The notes: a model not told the origin generated them from the sequence alone. A stretch of 40,677 bases of DNA from Martensiomyces pterosporus (GCA_025201845.1 MU603937.1:5938-46614), one strand, 5' to 3'; shown: positions 20,316 to 29,588, numbered from the stretch's first letter. Program-made: numbers and translations.

Positions 20316-20321
20316 TATATA
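20316..20321 (+). promoter_or_regulatory. Candidate TATA box of the dioxygenase gene
   Basis: TATATA in the context CCATATATACAGC, 147 bases before the first candidate ATG (20468). Confidence 0.3.
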
Positions 20322-20381
20322 CAGCATTTGCAGCAGAGCCATCAGCTACTCAGCCATCCCACAAGAGGCTTCGTATTCATT

Positions 20382-20483
20382 ATGGTCCCACAGGCCAAAT
20401 GCAGATTTTTTGGGACGAGGCGCGACGTCACCAGCAAGCTCATACACACAAATAACCAGTCGACGAGATGGGCGGATCAGTAG
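20382..20483 (+). other. Upstream ORF overlapping the dioxygenase start
   Basis: An ATG at 20382 opens a 33-codon frame that ends at a TAG in 20481-20483. It therefore overlaps the first dioxygenase ATG (20468) in another frame but ends 29 bases before the second in-frame ATG (20513). If the transcript begins at the TATA element near 20316, this uORF would be in the leader and could favour the shorter protein by reinitiation. The peptide has no recognisable motif. Confidence 0.4.
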
Positions 20484-21277
20484 CGCGTGAGGAACAGCCA
20501 GGAGAGAAGGGCATGGCAGACGACGACTCTATTGATCTATTTGGCGATATATCCGCCGAGGAGCAAAGGGCGATTGATGCATTGGCTGCCAAAAGGCGAG
20601 AGGAGCAAGCCGAGCACTTTGAGAGTCAAGAGTCTGCTCAATCGCTCGATTTCCAGCGGTGGAGATACCTCAGCTCTGACAAAGAGCTGCCGGGCACAGC
20701 ACTGCCATTCGATACTCTAAAGGGCCGTGAGCCAACTAATCTGGGGCCAGCATTTACTGGAGCAGAGCTGTGTGAGATTCTGGCCAGCGTCCGCACCCAT
20801 GTAGCACAGAGCGACTGGAGCACCCAGCGCCACAGTGCATTTCCGACGCAGGACATCCCAGTGCGAGACTTGCCGATATCCAAAATGGTAACGGACAGAT
20901 TGGAAAGGCTTCTGTTTCCCAAGCTTGAGGAGCATACTGGGATTCAGCGAGGTTATTGGGCGTTCCGCGACCTGTTCATCATCGGGTACCACGCCGACCG
21001 CCAGCGCGCTTTGGAGGCCCACACCGATGGATGTTTGGCATCGCTGACTCTGCTGCTCAATGACCCTGGCGAGTTTGAGGGCGGCGGCACGTACTTTGAA
21101 AAGTTCAAGCTCCACGTGATGCAGAGCCCAGGAGATGCATGGATCCATGATGCGAACCTGCAGCATAGCGGTGTGGCGATCAGCAGGGGCACAAGAATCA
21201 TCATGGTGGCGTTTATGGACACCGTGGGCGGAATGACCGACGTTCTGTCCTCTGGAGAGCCGCCAGCGCCGAGCTAA
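20468..21277 (+). CDS. 2-oxoglutarate/Fe(II) dioxygenase, prolyl-4-hydroxylase-like
   Basis: 269 residues from the ATG at 20468, or 254 from the ATG at 20513 (MADDDSIDLFG). The double-stranded beta-helix core has H185 and D187 in EAHTDGCLASLTLLLNDP, the GEFEGGGTYFE strand, the distal H233 in DANLQHSGVAIS, and the 2-oxoglutarate-binding R243 in RGTRIIMVAF. This is the complete HxD...H...R set, so the enzyme should be active. A Tyr (Y174, FIIGYHADRQRALEAH) sits where P4H enzymes have one. The N-terminal 60 residues are charged, with no signal peptide or membrane segment, so it is probably cytosolic or nuclear. The substrate is unknown: it may hydroxylate a protein side chain or a small molecule. 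I cannot assign it to a named orthologue. It diverges from TFC3 and converges on the small secreted protein. Confidence 0.85.
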   Translation: MGGSVAREEQPGEKGMADDDSIDLFGDISAEEQRAIDALAAKRREEQAEHFESQESAQSLDFQRWRYLSSDKELPGTALPFDTLKGREPTNLGPAFTGAELCEILASVRTHVAQSDWSTQRHSAFPTQDIPVRDLPISKMVTDRLERLLFPKLEEHTGIQRGYWAFRDLFIIGYHADRQRALEAHTDGCLASLTLLLNDPGEFEGGGTYFEKFKLHVMQSPGDAWIHDANLQHSGVAISRGTRIIMVAFMDTVGGMTDVLSSGEPPAPS

Positions 21278-21428
21278 GGATATCTGGGGCATGCTGCTCG
21301 CATGGCTTCACTTTTTCTTTCGCAGGCTATTGCCAGTATATTATAGAATCGGTGTAAATCAGATGTTTGTACACATACTACGAGTGTAAAACCTGGTATG
21401 GACAAGAAGAATAGTACACAGGATGCCA

Positions 21429-21638
21429 TCAGCAGATGCACGCAATGCTGCCATCCGGAAGGCACTTGCAAGTGCCAACGTTGTGGCAGTTGCCCGGACC
21501 AGGGTACGGCCACTGTGCACCGCCGTGAGCCTTGACGCACTCGTCGTAGGGAGAGCCTTGGTACGTCGTCGTGGGGAGGGCTTGCGCAGTGGCGAAGAAG
21601 ACGGTGCAAAGCGCGATTGTTCCGATCGAGAATTTCAT
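21429..21638 (-). CDS. Small secreted cysteine-rich protein
   Basis: 69 residues from ATG 21638-21636. The N-terminus MKFSIGTIALCTVFFATAQA is a textbook signal peptide, with cleavage likely after AQA (residue 20). The mature part, about 49 residues, has six cysteines: C34, C51, C57, C59, C67 and C69, spaced X16-X5-X1-X7-X1, enough for three disulfides. The Cys pattern CxC...DG...CxC recalls VWC or pacifastin-like modules, but I do not assign it to a family. It is likely secreted, possibly cell-wall associated or antimicrobial; this is inference. A TATA box lies 168 bases upstream (21806-21813). In-frame codons upstream to 21803 would destroy the signal peptide, and most would lie upstream of transcription if that TATA box is used. 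It converges with the dioxygenase gene. Confidence 0.72.
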   Translation of the reverse strand: MKFSIGTIALCTVFFATAQALPTTTYQGSPYDECVKAHGGAQWPYPGPGNCHNVGTCKCLPDGSIACIC

Positions 21639-21805
21639 AGTTGATGTAGCCGGCAGCTGCGCACAGTGGATCCAAATAGAGAGACGCAAACTATTCAAAG
21701 AGGCGCAATGTAGCGTACTAGTATAGACAGGTGTAGCAAGAAACGGAGATGAGCAGGGAGAACATGGAGCCTTGACAGGTGCGCAGCAGCACCCCCTCCA
21801 CACTG

Positions 21806-21813
21806 CTTATATA
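21806..21813 (-). promoter_or_regulatory. TATA box of the small secreted protein gene
   Basis: On the minus strand this reads TATATAAG, a strong TATA consensus, 168 bases before the start codon at 21638. It supports the small ORF being a real, possibly inducible gene. Confidence 0.5.
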
Positions 21814-22693
21814 TGTGTGCCTCACTTGCCCCCTCACCCAGCAGCGGCTCCTCTACTTTCTTTACATGTAATTCCGTGCATGGGCGGGCTTGGTTTTCAT
21901 GTTCGAGACAGTACTGCTTACTTGCTCAGGCGGATAGTGTCTGCACAATGCCGCCCTTTCTCCTGCCCCCACTCTCGGCCAACATCCAGCTACTCCCCCA
22001 TCTCCACCTGCCACAGGAATTCATCTAGCAAATGCGCATCTTGTGACATGTCTTGCTTGTTCTATGGAAATGCTCTAGTGCTACAACAATGCATTGGAGC
22101 ACCAATATGCACAAAAGGGGCTCGCCGGTGCTCCGCCCTCCCCGTTTTCCCAAGAATAGTAGCAGTACAAACGGATTATTTGCCAGGTAACCTGACAAGT
22201 GCTGCAACTACGAGAGCAATGCGATGCTGCAGCGTCCACTGCGCAAGGCTGTCATGGTGCCTCTGCCCCTTTCCCCTGTGCACTTGGCACGCTCCTGAGC
22301 TGCACTGGATGTCCGTATTCGACTATTTTCTCCACGCTGAGCACCTGATGCCCATGCCCGGCATGGCGAGCTCGCTGTCGGCCATTCCTCCCAGCTCTTC
22401 TAATAGGATGAATGGAGCTCGCGCTCACTTTAAGAATAGTCATCGCCTGTGAGCATTGGCGAGATCGCTGCTACTAGTGGGAAAATGCAGCCAGCAAGCA
22501 GTGCTGCTGCATGCAAGGCAACGTAAAACCAGCACGGGCGGGGTGAGGGGCCAGGCGGTGTGCCGCGCCCAGCAGCTTCTCGGGAGTTTCCTTTTGCTGT
22601 TGGCCAGGACGCAGCCATGCATGGCTCTGCTCCTGCTTTTCTCTCCTGCTTGCGAAAATCTTGCCATTTACTGGCCGCCGAATTTAGCAACGA

Positions 22694-22699
22694 CACGTG
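22694..22699. promoter_or_regulatory. CACGTG E-box upstream of the Rud3-like gene
   Basis: The palindrome ACACGTGT contains CACGTG about 100 bases before the start codon at 22799. It is a candidate bHLH site by motif only. Confidence 0.25.
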
Positions 22700-22798
22700 T
22701 GCGTCTACGTGCTGGGCTGCGTGTTCCGCCGTGCTGTTTATTCATTCAGTGTTTTTTTTCTTTCCCTCGAAATTACTCAATACACGGCTGGAGAATAG

Positions 22799-24763
22799 AT
22801 GGCAGCTGCAGACGAATTGCAGAAACGCGTCGACACACTGCAGCGGCAGCTGCGCAAGGCTGGCGACCATTTGAAGCGCCTCGCAACCGAAAACGGCACA
22901 CTGACCGAGCAGGTGGATAGGCTGGCTGACCGCGAGGCGCAATTAAAGACAGAGGCAGAGGAACTCGCATCAGCCGCTACCAGCTACAAAGATGAAATTG
23001 CCCAGCTGAAAAGCGACAATGGCAGGCTGAGGGAAGACGCGGGCGAGAAGCAGAAGCTGCAAGAAGAGAGAGACCAGGCGCTAAGGGCGCACGCAGAGGC
23101 ACTAGCGAAGGCTGAGCAGATGGAGAAGCAAATTGCCGACAGCAAGCGCAATGAGAAGGCTGGCGATGAGGAGGTAGCGCAGCTGCGCGAATGGGTAGCT
23201 GCTGCCAAGGACCTCGCTGCGCATGCGGGCGTATCCACAGAGGCGAATGGACCCGAGGTTCTGCTCGCACTGAAGCCGCATTTTGACGCCAAGAACAGCG
23301 ACACCTCTGACGGTCAGGTTGATGAGCTTACAAGCAAAGTATTGCAGCTACAAATCGACGTCGACAAAGGCACCGAGTCAAAAAAGGCACTGGAGCAGCG
23401 GATCAGTGAGCTAGAGACCAATATCGGCGCGCTGGAGAGTAACGAGAGCACGGTGGCCTCCGTGCTTGAGGGGATGGACAGCCTTGAAGCTGTACCAGAC
23501 ACGGTTCCAGCCTCTTTGCGGCCAGCAATTGAGCGTCTGTTGGATGGCCTCAAGACACAGAGGACAGCTGCACAGACAGCAGGCAAGGAGCACAAAATCA
23601 AGCTATCCGAACTCGAGACAAAGCTTGAAACTGCCAATGCCGAGCTCGATACTGCAGTGGCAGCCCGCGAGGAGCTAAACAAGGACTACGATCTGTTGGT
23701 TGAGCGAATTGGCACGATGAAGGATGCGCTAAAGGCCAAGATGAACGCCGAGTCAGACGAGCTCAAACGCCTGCGCAAGGAGACCGCCCAAGCCAAGGCC
23801 GACACTCTGGCTGCAGAAGAAACGATCAGCAGTCGCGACACCAAGATCATGGATCTCGAAGGCTCTACACAGGCACTGCGCAGCGAGCTCGGAGACATAA
23901 AAAAGGCGCTGTGGGAGAGCCAGGAGGCTGCTGGGCGAATGCAGAGCGAGTACACAGACTCTGCTGAAGAGTCGAGTCGTCAGGCCACTGAGCTCAGGGC
24001 CAGGCTGCAGGCCGCTGAGGAGCGGATGGAGGCAGAGGCTGCTGAGCGCAACCAGCTTGAGGACCGCGTTGAGCAGCTGCAGAGCGAACTGAACCAGGCG
24101 TTGAACTCGGAGAGCCAGTGGGTGGATGAGCGCGAGCTGCATATGGTTACGATCCAGAACCTCCAAGGCGCGCTGGAGAGCCTCCAGGAGGCTAAGGACT
24201 CGGAGGTGGATATTGCCGTGGAGAAACTACGTGAGGAGCTGCGAGCGAGCACAAAGAGCCAGCGCGCAGCAGTCACACGGGCCGAGCAAGCAGAGACCAG
24301 ACTGCGCAAGATCGAGCTTAGCGGGGCGACTGCTGAGCAGTGCCAGCAGAAGATCACTGATCAGGCGACAGAGATCGAGAAGCTGCGCCATGAGGTTGCT
24401 GTGCTCAAGGACCACTTGAACGAGAGTATGCGCAGGCTGCGCGAGGAGGGCAACGACTTCAACCTGGATAAGCGCGTCATCACGAACCTTATCGTTGGAT
24501 TCCTCGCCCTCCCCTATGGCGACTCGAAGCGGTTTGAGATCCTGCAGCTGATGTCCAGCATCTTGCAGTTTTCGGAGGAGCAGCAAGAAAAAGTTGGCCT
24601 TATTAGAAAGGCTGGTCGGCGGGCTCCGCTGTCGCCCAGTCCCAACAATACAGCGTCTGAATCCCCATCTGACGCTCAGCAGGACACCAAAGACTCGTTT
24701 AGCGACCAGTGGATATCCTTTTTGCTCAGAGAGTCAAGCCACACTAGAAACAAGCGTTCGTAG
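22799..24763 (+). CDS. RUD3: Rud3/GMAP-210-like golgin with GRAB domain
   Basis: 654 residues. From about residue 1 to 540 it is almost one continuous coiled coil (heptads rich in L, E, K, Q, R and A; starts AADELQKRVDTLQRQLRK). Near the C-terminus is a compact block at about 551-602, LDKRVITNLIVGFLALPYGD and then SKRFEILQLMSSIL and EEQQEKVGL, which matches the GRIP-related Arf-binding (GRAB) domain of Rud3 and GMAP-210. Such golgins are held on cis-Golgi membranes by Arf1 and tether vesicles. The tail is Ser/Pro/Asp rich. The GRAB rather than GRIP assignment rests on the pattern I recall and has moderate confidence. The ATG at 22799 follows a T-rich leader. The gene converges on the cytochrome P450 gene. 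Confidence 0.85.
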   Translation: MAAADELQKRVDTLQRQLRKAGDHLKRLATENGTLTEQVDRLADREAQLKTEAEELASAATSYKDEIAQLKSDNGRLREDAGEKQKLQEERDQALRAHAEALAKAEQMEKQIADSKRNEKAGDEEVAQLREWVAAAKDLAAHAGVSTEANGPEVLLALKPHFDAKNSDTSDGQVDELTSKVLQLQIDVDKGTESKKALEQRISELETNIGALESNESTVASVLEGMDSLEAVPDTVPASLRPAIERLLDGLKTQRTAAQTAGKEHKIKLSELETKLETANAELDTAVAAREELNKDYDLLVERIGTMKDALKAKMNAESDELKRLRKETAQAKADTLAAEETISSRDTKIMDLEGSTQALRSELGDIKKALWESQEAAGRMQSEYTDSAEESSRQATELRARLQAAEERMEAEAAERNQLEDRVEQLQSELNQALNSESQWVDERELHMVTIQNLQGALESLQEAKDSEVDIAVEKLREELRASTKSQRAAVTRAEQAETRLRKIELSGATAEQCQQKITDQATEIEKLRHEVAVLKDHLNESMRRLREEGNDFNLDKRVITNLIVGFLALPYGDSKRFEILQLMSSILQFSEEQQEKVGLIRKAGRRAPLSPSPNNTASESPSDAQQDTKDSFSDQWISFLLRESSHTRNKRS

Positions 24764-25086
24764 AAAATCGTGTTTTCGCGCCAAGCAACCTTGAGATGGA
24801 AAAGTGGAGTATTGAAAAGTCAGTGCACTGAGCTATTTGGTTGAGCGTGGCATGGCTCTGGGTCCAACGCGGCTAGCCACGCCGAATACAGCCGAGGAGC
24901 GGCAGCCAACCACGCTGGTGCAGTGGCTTTTGCCATTTGGAATAGCCACCTCTTGCTGAGTATCTGAAGTCCAGGGGCGTGAAGCGGCACTTGGTGTCTG
25001 GGAGCGCTGCAGTTGGGCACGATGTCACCCCGGCGTGGCACAGGGGTGGGTCAGCAGCAGGGAGAATGCATGAGGAGGTATGCTGG
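24764..25086. other. Short convergent intergenic region
   Basis: 323 bases between the stop codons of the Rud3-like gene (+) and the P450 gene (-). It should hold both 3' untranslated regions and terminators. I see no further feature. Confidence 0.5.
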
Positions 25087-26721
25087 CTACTGCGCCTTGG
25101 AAATAACAAGTCTGCAGTCGCGACTCGCGTTGGCAGGAGTGGAGACAATAAAGTACTTGGAGTCCATCAGCCTGGGTTGCCCGTGCTCGTTGAGGATATG
25201 TGGACCAAATGCTGCATCCTGGGGCAGGCTGATATCGTAGTCCTTCAGCAAGTTCGCCAAGATCGTGATCATCTCTATCCAAGCAAGGTTTCTTCCTGGG
25301 CAGATTCTCACGCCTGTGCTGAATGCAAACACGCTGCGCTTCAGGTCCTCATCATCGATGAAGCGCTGCGGGTTGAACAGGTAGGGGTCTTTCCAAGAGC
25401 CCTTGTTGCGGGTCACGCCGCCGGTGTTGATGTTGACCTCAGTGCCTGCTGGCAGGAAATGGCCCGAGAGGGTGATGCCGCCCTTGGGGACAACACGAGG
25501 CCACTGGCCCTCGGTAACGGGCTTGAGGCGCATGCTCTCGTAGAGACATGCCTCCAGGTACTGCAGCTGGGCGCGACCCTCGGTATACGCGATCGTGTGG
25601 CCCTTGGCAAACTTGCTACGCACCTCCTGTGTTGCGCGCTTCAAGCATTCGGGGTACAGCGTGAGCAAGTGGATAGTCCACATGATGGTGTTTGACGAGG
25701 TCTCGGATCCAGCAAGCAGCGTGATGACTATCTCGGCGAGCAGATGCTCGTTCGACATCCTGTTCTTCGTCTCGGAATCCTCGGCCTCAATAAAGGCGCC
25801 CAGGAGATCCTCGATCTTCTCGCCTCCCTCGGCCAAATGCTTCTTGCGCACAACAACCGACTCGTTCCCAAAGCTGGTCAGACTCATCAAATTGGCCTTC
25901 ATGTTTCCAAGGATGAGGCTGAACGGGAACCACAGGAGCAGGGGGATATTGGTGATGATGCCGAAGTAATGGACGGTGCTAGCAACCCACTCAATGACCT
26001 TTGGGTCGTTGTTCTTGAGCGCATTGAACTCGCGGCCAAATGCCAGCGCTCCAGTGATGTCGAAAGTCGCGTAGAGGAGGTCCTGGTTGACGTTGACAAC
26101 CGCCTTTCTTCCGGACTTGCTGGCCTCGTCAATAACCTGGTCCCACTTGGTCTTGAGCGCCTCAATGCCGTACTTGACAATCTTGGGCTCCATGCGAGAC
26201 AGGTACCCGAGAGTATACGACGGCCCAATCTGGCGCCTGCGCATCTGGTTAAACTGCGGGTCGCGGGTCGAAAAGATGTTGTGGACGCCAAGGATGTCGA
26301 CGCTCTTGTAGAAATCAGTCTTGACGAAAGCATGGGAGCCAAACACGGTTCTGCAGTCGCTAGGGTTAGAAATGCTGACAGCGTTAGGCGCGAGCACGTA
26401 GATGTCGCCGTATCTGTTGTAGTCTTCATCGGCAGCCTTTGCAGCACCGCCAGTAAATGCAATGAGCTGCCAGCGCATGTGAGTCAGCCTCGCCAAGAAC
26501 GGACCAGGGATGTTGCGCAAGGGCGAGAGGAACAGCGCATACCCAACCCTCCATGCTGCATAAGCGGCGATAACCGAAGACAGAGCAGTTATGCGTCCAA
26601 CGCTATCAATGCGATCGAGCACGTTTGATGACGCATTGCCAGCGAGCAAGACAGCCTGTGCATACAAATCAGCCCAGTCAATGCCCTCGATTAGCTTGCT
26701 GATAGCACCCGCCATTGTCAA
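25087..26721 (-). CDS. Cytochrome P450
   Basis: 544 residues, typical P450 length. A hydrophobic N-terminal anchor at about 45-65 is followed by the Pro-rich hinge LRNIPGP. The I-helix oxygen-activation motif is AGSETSSNT (from residue 337), the K-helix ExxR motif is E395-SMR398, and the haem-binding loop FSTGVRICPGRNLA has the axial ligand C474, matching FxxGxRxCxG exactly. It should be an ER-anchored, haem-dependent monooxygenase that uses a P450 reductase encoded elsewhere. The family cannot be fixed by eye; it looks like the fungal class II type that oxidises hydrophobic or aromatic substrates. All hallmark residues are intact. No biosynthetic cluster genes lie nearby, so it is either a housekeeping or an orphan P450. 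A TATA box lies 130 bases upstream. Confidence 0.93.
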   Translation of the reverse strand: MTMAGAISKLIEGIDWADLYAQAVLLAGNASSNVLDRIDSVGRITALSSVIAAYAAWRVGYALFLSPLRNIPGPFLARLTHMRWQLIAFTGGAAKAADEDYNRYGDIYVLAPNAVSISNPSDCRTVFGSHAFVKTDFYKSVDILGVHNIFSTRDPQFNQMRRRQIGPSYTLGYLSRMEPKIVKYGIEALKTKWDQVIDEASKSGRKAVVNVNQDLLYATFDITGALAFGREFNALKNNDPKVIEWVASTVHYFGIITNIPLLLWFPFSLILGNMKANLMSLTSFGNESVVVRKKHLAEGGEKIEDLLGAFIEAEDSETKNRMSNEHLLAEIVITLLAGSETSSNTIMWTIHLLTLYPECLKRATQEVRSKFAKGHTIAYTEGRAQLQYLEACLYESMRLKPVTEGQWPRVVPKGGITLSGHFLPAGTEVNINTGGVTRNKGSWKDPYLFNPQRFIDDEDLKRSVFAFSTGVRICPGRNLAWIEMITILANLLKDYDISLPQDAAFGPHILNEHGQPRLMDSKYFIVSTPANASRDCRLVISKAQ

Positions 26722-26850
26722 AGTAATTATACCTGTGAATAGTATTAGTAGAATAAGTATGTAAAAAAACAGCTGCAGTCAGGGCTGGGACGGAAGGGAG
26801 GTGGGCGCAAGGATGGGAGGAGCACCCAACGGAGGGTTTGAAAGGCCGCT

Positions 26851-26857
26851 CTTTATA
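26851..26857 (-). promoter_or_regulatory. TATA box of the P450 gene
   Basis: It reads TATAAAG on the minus strand, in the context GGTATAAAGAGC, 130 bases before the P450 start codon. It is a near-consensus element of the kind often found in inducible genes. Confidence 0.45.
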
Positions 26858-27578
26858 CCAAAATGCCTCCATTTCTGCCAAAGCACACCAAGGCAGCATT
26901 CCCTGCCTTGTTGCCGCTTTGGCCAAGAAATGCAGGCTGCCACTGCAGAAAGCAAAGGGCAAGGAGTGGGATGCGCGCTCTGAATCAGGAGGAAAGAAGG
27001 ACATGACTGGGGACGCTCATGGCAACAAATGCAGGAACACGCCAGATGCACTGGTGCATATCGGTGATGAGATAATAACTTGCTTGCTAGCATTGCTCTT
27101 TTGACAGGCTGGATGGATGGGGCAGATGTCGGTGGATGTGGGGACTCTGGCTGCCAACGGTGCTCCTGCTGGGGCGAACAGCAGCATCTCCCATGTAGCA
27201 GGGTGCATGTGCGTTGCAGGTATCCTGTGCGCTGCAGCGTTTTTCTCTTCTGCTATCTGTTCGTGGTGTGCTTCTCCGGCGTGTGTGCGTTCACGGCTTG
27301 CGCCTGGCCACATGCAATAGCCAAGGCGGCTGGCAGGTTCGTGTATATACATGCATTTGATTGACTCGACTGCATAGGCTAATGAAAATCCAAACTCCAA
27401 AAATACAAATCATGTCTTGACATGGCCACCGGCCAGCACGGTGAGATTAGGGCAATCAAGAGGCTCAGATTAGCAGCCTGTCGATGCAGCGGCGTTTGGG
27501 AGTAGGGCGCGCTGCAGCAGCGTCACTGCTGGGCGTGCTGGAGTGCAGCCTGGAGGCGCCTCACCCGCTCAGAGCTTG

Positions 27579-27595
27579 GATGCATGATATGCATC
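27579..27595. repeat. Inverted repeat GATGCAT-GAT-ATGCATC
   Basis: Two perfect 7-base arms are separated by a 3-base spacer. It lies in the divergent intergenic region, about 530 bases before the dehydrogenase ATG. The geometry suits a dimeric transcription-factor site, but the binder is unknown and short palindromes also arise by chance. Confidence 0.5.
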
Positions 27596-27987
27596 AGGTG
27601 ACCCGTGAGCCTAGCTGACCTGGCTCCATGAACCGGGGTTCCGCTGGAGCGAGCTGCTTCTACGCTACTTTCCCACACGCTGCTCTAGAAGCAGTGTGGC
27701 AGCAGCGCAGAGCTTCAAGAGGATCAGGAGCAGCAGACACGCGTGCAATGGGCGGAGCGCAACGCCCTTGGCCGCTCTCTCCTCCGGGAAAACGTTTTGG
27801 CAAGGAGGGATCTACGCAAGGAAAAGCAACAAACCAGTCTAGTGAGCTGGCAGGCTGGAGCGTGTGACCTCGACCCGGGTTCGCCAGCTGCTGATAAAGC
27901 CACTCCTATCCCACGGCGCTACTACTGCGTCATGCGCACACCTTTGCATCTGTGGCAAGCAAGAAATAGTGCTGGTGGAACAAAAAG

Positions 27988-27995
27988 CATAAAAG
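27988..27995 (+). promoter_or_regulatory. TATA-like element of the dehydrogenase gene
   Basis: CATAAAAG, ending about 130 bases before the dehydrogenase ATG at 28126. It departs from the TATA consensus at one base. Confidence 0.3.
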
Positions 27996-28125
27996 CCCGT
28001 TCTCACGCCTGCCCCCTGTGCCGACACAGCTGTTTCTCTTCCACTTCTGCCTCGTGTTCCGCCATACAAGCACACCTTTCACGCTATTATCCCTCTGCAA
28101 CCCATCCCAGCAAGAAACTACCGCG

Positions 28126-29400
28126 ATGCTTCCTCGTGCTGCCCTTAGACAATCCCTGCGCAGCCCGCTCCTCAGCGTCGGCTGCCAGCAGCCTTCGCGC
28201 GGCTATGCCAGCAAGTTCATAAAGTATAACTGGGAAGACCCCTTCCTCCTGGACGCCCAGCTCACCGAGGAGGAGAAAATGGTGCGCGATGCAGCCCACT
28301 CCTATGCCCAGGAGCGCCTGCTCCCACGCGTCATCCAAGCCACCCGCAAGGAGGAATTTGACCCCAAAATCATGCGCGAGATGGGCGAGATGGGCTTCCT
28401 CGGCTCCACGATCCAGGGCTACGGCTGCGCCGGCGTCTCCAGCGTTGCCTACGGCCTCACCGCCCGCGAGGTCGAGCGCATCGACAGCGGGTACAGGTCG
28501 GCCATGAGCGTGCAGTCCTCTCTTGTCATGCACCCCATCAACGAGTTCGGGTCCAAGGAGCAGAAGGAGAAGTACCTCCCTCGCTTGGCCACCGGTGAGA
28601 TTATCGGTGCCTTCGGCCTTACCGAGCCCAACCATGGCAGCGACCCGGCTGGCATGGAGACCACGGCCAAGAGGGATGGCTCGGTGTACCGTCTTTCGGG
28701 ATCCAAGATGTGGATCACCAACTCGCCCATCGCCGACATCTTCATCGTGTGGGCGAAGAACCAGGAGGAGGGAGGCAAGATCAGAGGGTTTATTCTTGAG
28801 CGCGGAATGAAGGGGCTCAGCGCCCCCGCAATCCACGGCAAAATGGCCCTCCGCGCCTCCATCACCGGAATGATCCAGATGGACGACGTCGAGGTGCCGG
28901 CCGAGAACATGCTCCCCGATGCATCGGGTCTCAAGGGCCCCTTCAGCTGCCTCAACAAGGCCCGCTTTGGCATCTCCTGGGGCGTCCTCGGCGCCGCCGA
29001 AGCCTGTCTCTCTGTGGCTCGCAACTATGCCCTTGATCGCAAGCAGTTTGGCGTCCCGCTGGCGCGCTTCCAGCTTGTCCAGGCCAAGCTGGCACAGGCA
29101 CACACGGAAATCACCCTGGCGCAGCAGGCTTGCCTTCGTGTCGGGAGGCTGATGGATGAGGGCCAGCTGGCCGTGGAGATGATCTCGCTCGTCAAGCGCA
29201 ACTCGTGCGTCAAGGCTTTGGAGATCAGCCGCAACATGCGCGACATCCTGGGCGGAAACGGAATCGCTGACGAATTCCACATCATCCGCCACCTGAACAA
29301 CCTTGAGGTCACCAACACCTACGAGGGGACCGCCGACATCCACCTCCTCACGCTGGGCAGAGCCGTCACCGGCATCGCTGCATTCACCGCCACTGACTAA
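28126..29400 (+). CDS. GCDH: Glutaryl-CoA dehydrogenase, mitochondrial
   Basis: 424 residues. The start [19 protein letters not shown] is Arg/Ser/Leu rich and lacks acidic residues, as a mitochondrial presequence should, so I choose it over the upstream in-frame ATG at 28018. Acyl-CoA dehydrogenase features are present: the FAD/substrate loop [27 protein letters not shown], and [12 protein letters not shown] near the end. The catalytic Glu is E400 in [20 protein letters not shown], in the GCDH position. [20 protein letters not shown] is specific to GCDH and includes the Arg that binds the glutaryl carboxylate. The enzyme converts glutaryl-CoA to crotonyl-CoA plus CO2 in lysine and tryptophan breakdown, using FAD and an ETF acceptor. 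Strong C/G third-position bias suggests high expression. AATAAA at 29540-29545 is a plausible poly(A) signal. Confidence 0.95.
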   Translation: MLPRAALRQSLRSPLLSVGCQQPSRGYASKFIKYNWEDPFLLDAQLTEEEKMVRDAAHSYAQERLLPRVIQATRKEEFDPKIMREMGEMGFLGSTIQGYGCAGVSSVAYGLTAREVERIDSGYRSAMSVQSSLVMHPINEFGSKEQKEKYLPRLATGEIIGAFGLTEPNHGSDPAGMETTAKRDGSVYRLSGSKMWITNSPIADIFIVWAKNQEEGGKIRGFILERGMKGLSAPAIHGKMALRASITGMIQMDDVEVPAENMLPDASGLKGPFSCLNKARFGISWGVLGAAEACLSVARNYALDRKQFGVPLARFQLVQAKLAQAHTEITLAQQACLRVGRLMDEGQLAVEMISLVKRNSCVKALEISRNMRDILGGNGIADEFHIIRHLNNLEVTNTYEGTADIHLLTLGRAVTGIAAFTATD

Positions 29401-29539
29401 GCAGCCTGCACACCCGCAAGACCCAAGGAGGCCCGGCCTGTTTTGCCTGGGTGCCAAGTGGCTTGCCCCAGTACTGCAGCAGATATTGCTATAAATCAAA
29501 CTGATAAACACAAACAGAAATACGTGAAGGCAAACGAGC

Positions 29540-29545
29540 AATAAA
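29540..29545 (+). terminator. AATAAA poly(A) signal of the dehydrogenase gene
   Basis: It reads AATAAA in the context GCAATAAAGTAAAG, about 140 bases after the dehydrogenase stop codon and just before the stop of the converging kinase gene. The motif is consensus; use is not demonstrated. Confidence 0.4.
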
Positions 29546-29588
29546 GTAAAGCCAAAAGGAAACGACAACAAGAAAAACAATTTGCAAT

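Larger units (their letters stand above)
19565..20467. promoter_or_regulatory. Divergent promoter region of TFC3 and the dioxygenase gene
   Basis: 903 bases between opposing start codons, with no gene seen. It holds a CACGTG E-box (20119-20124), a TATATA element (20316-20321) about 150 bases before the dioxygenase ATG, a small ggttg/caacc hairpin at 20047-20062, and an upstream ORF (20382-20483). Confidence 0.45.
21639..22798. other. Divergent promoter region of the secreted protein and Rud3-like genes
   Basis: About 1.16 kb between opposing start codons, without a supportable gene. On the secreted-protein side there is a TATA box at 21806-21813. On the Rud3-like side there is an E-box core CACGTG at 22694-22699 (in ACACGTGT) and a T-rich tract near 22750-22760 close to the ATG. 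Confidence 0.45.
26722..28125. promoter_or_regulatory. Divergent region of the P450 and glutaryl-CoA dehydrogenase genes
   Basis: About 1.4 kb between opposing start codons, with no gene supported. It holds a TATA box for the P450 gene (26851-26857), an 8-base TATA-like element for the dehydrogenase gene (27988-27995), and a short perfect inverted repeat at 27579-27595. Confidence 0.45.

Noticed and set aside
28087..29580. 497-codon minus-strand ORF opposite glutaryl-CoA dehydrogenase
   Set aside because: Codon-bias shadow. The plus strand encodes a complete, conserved enzyme.
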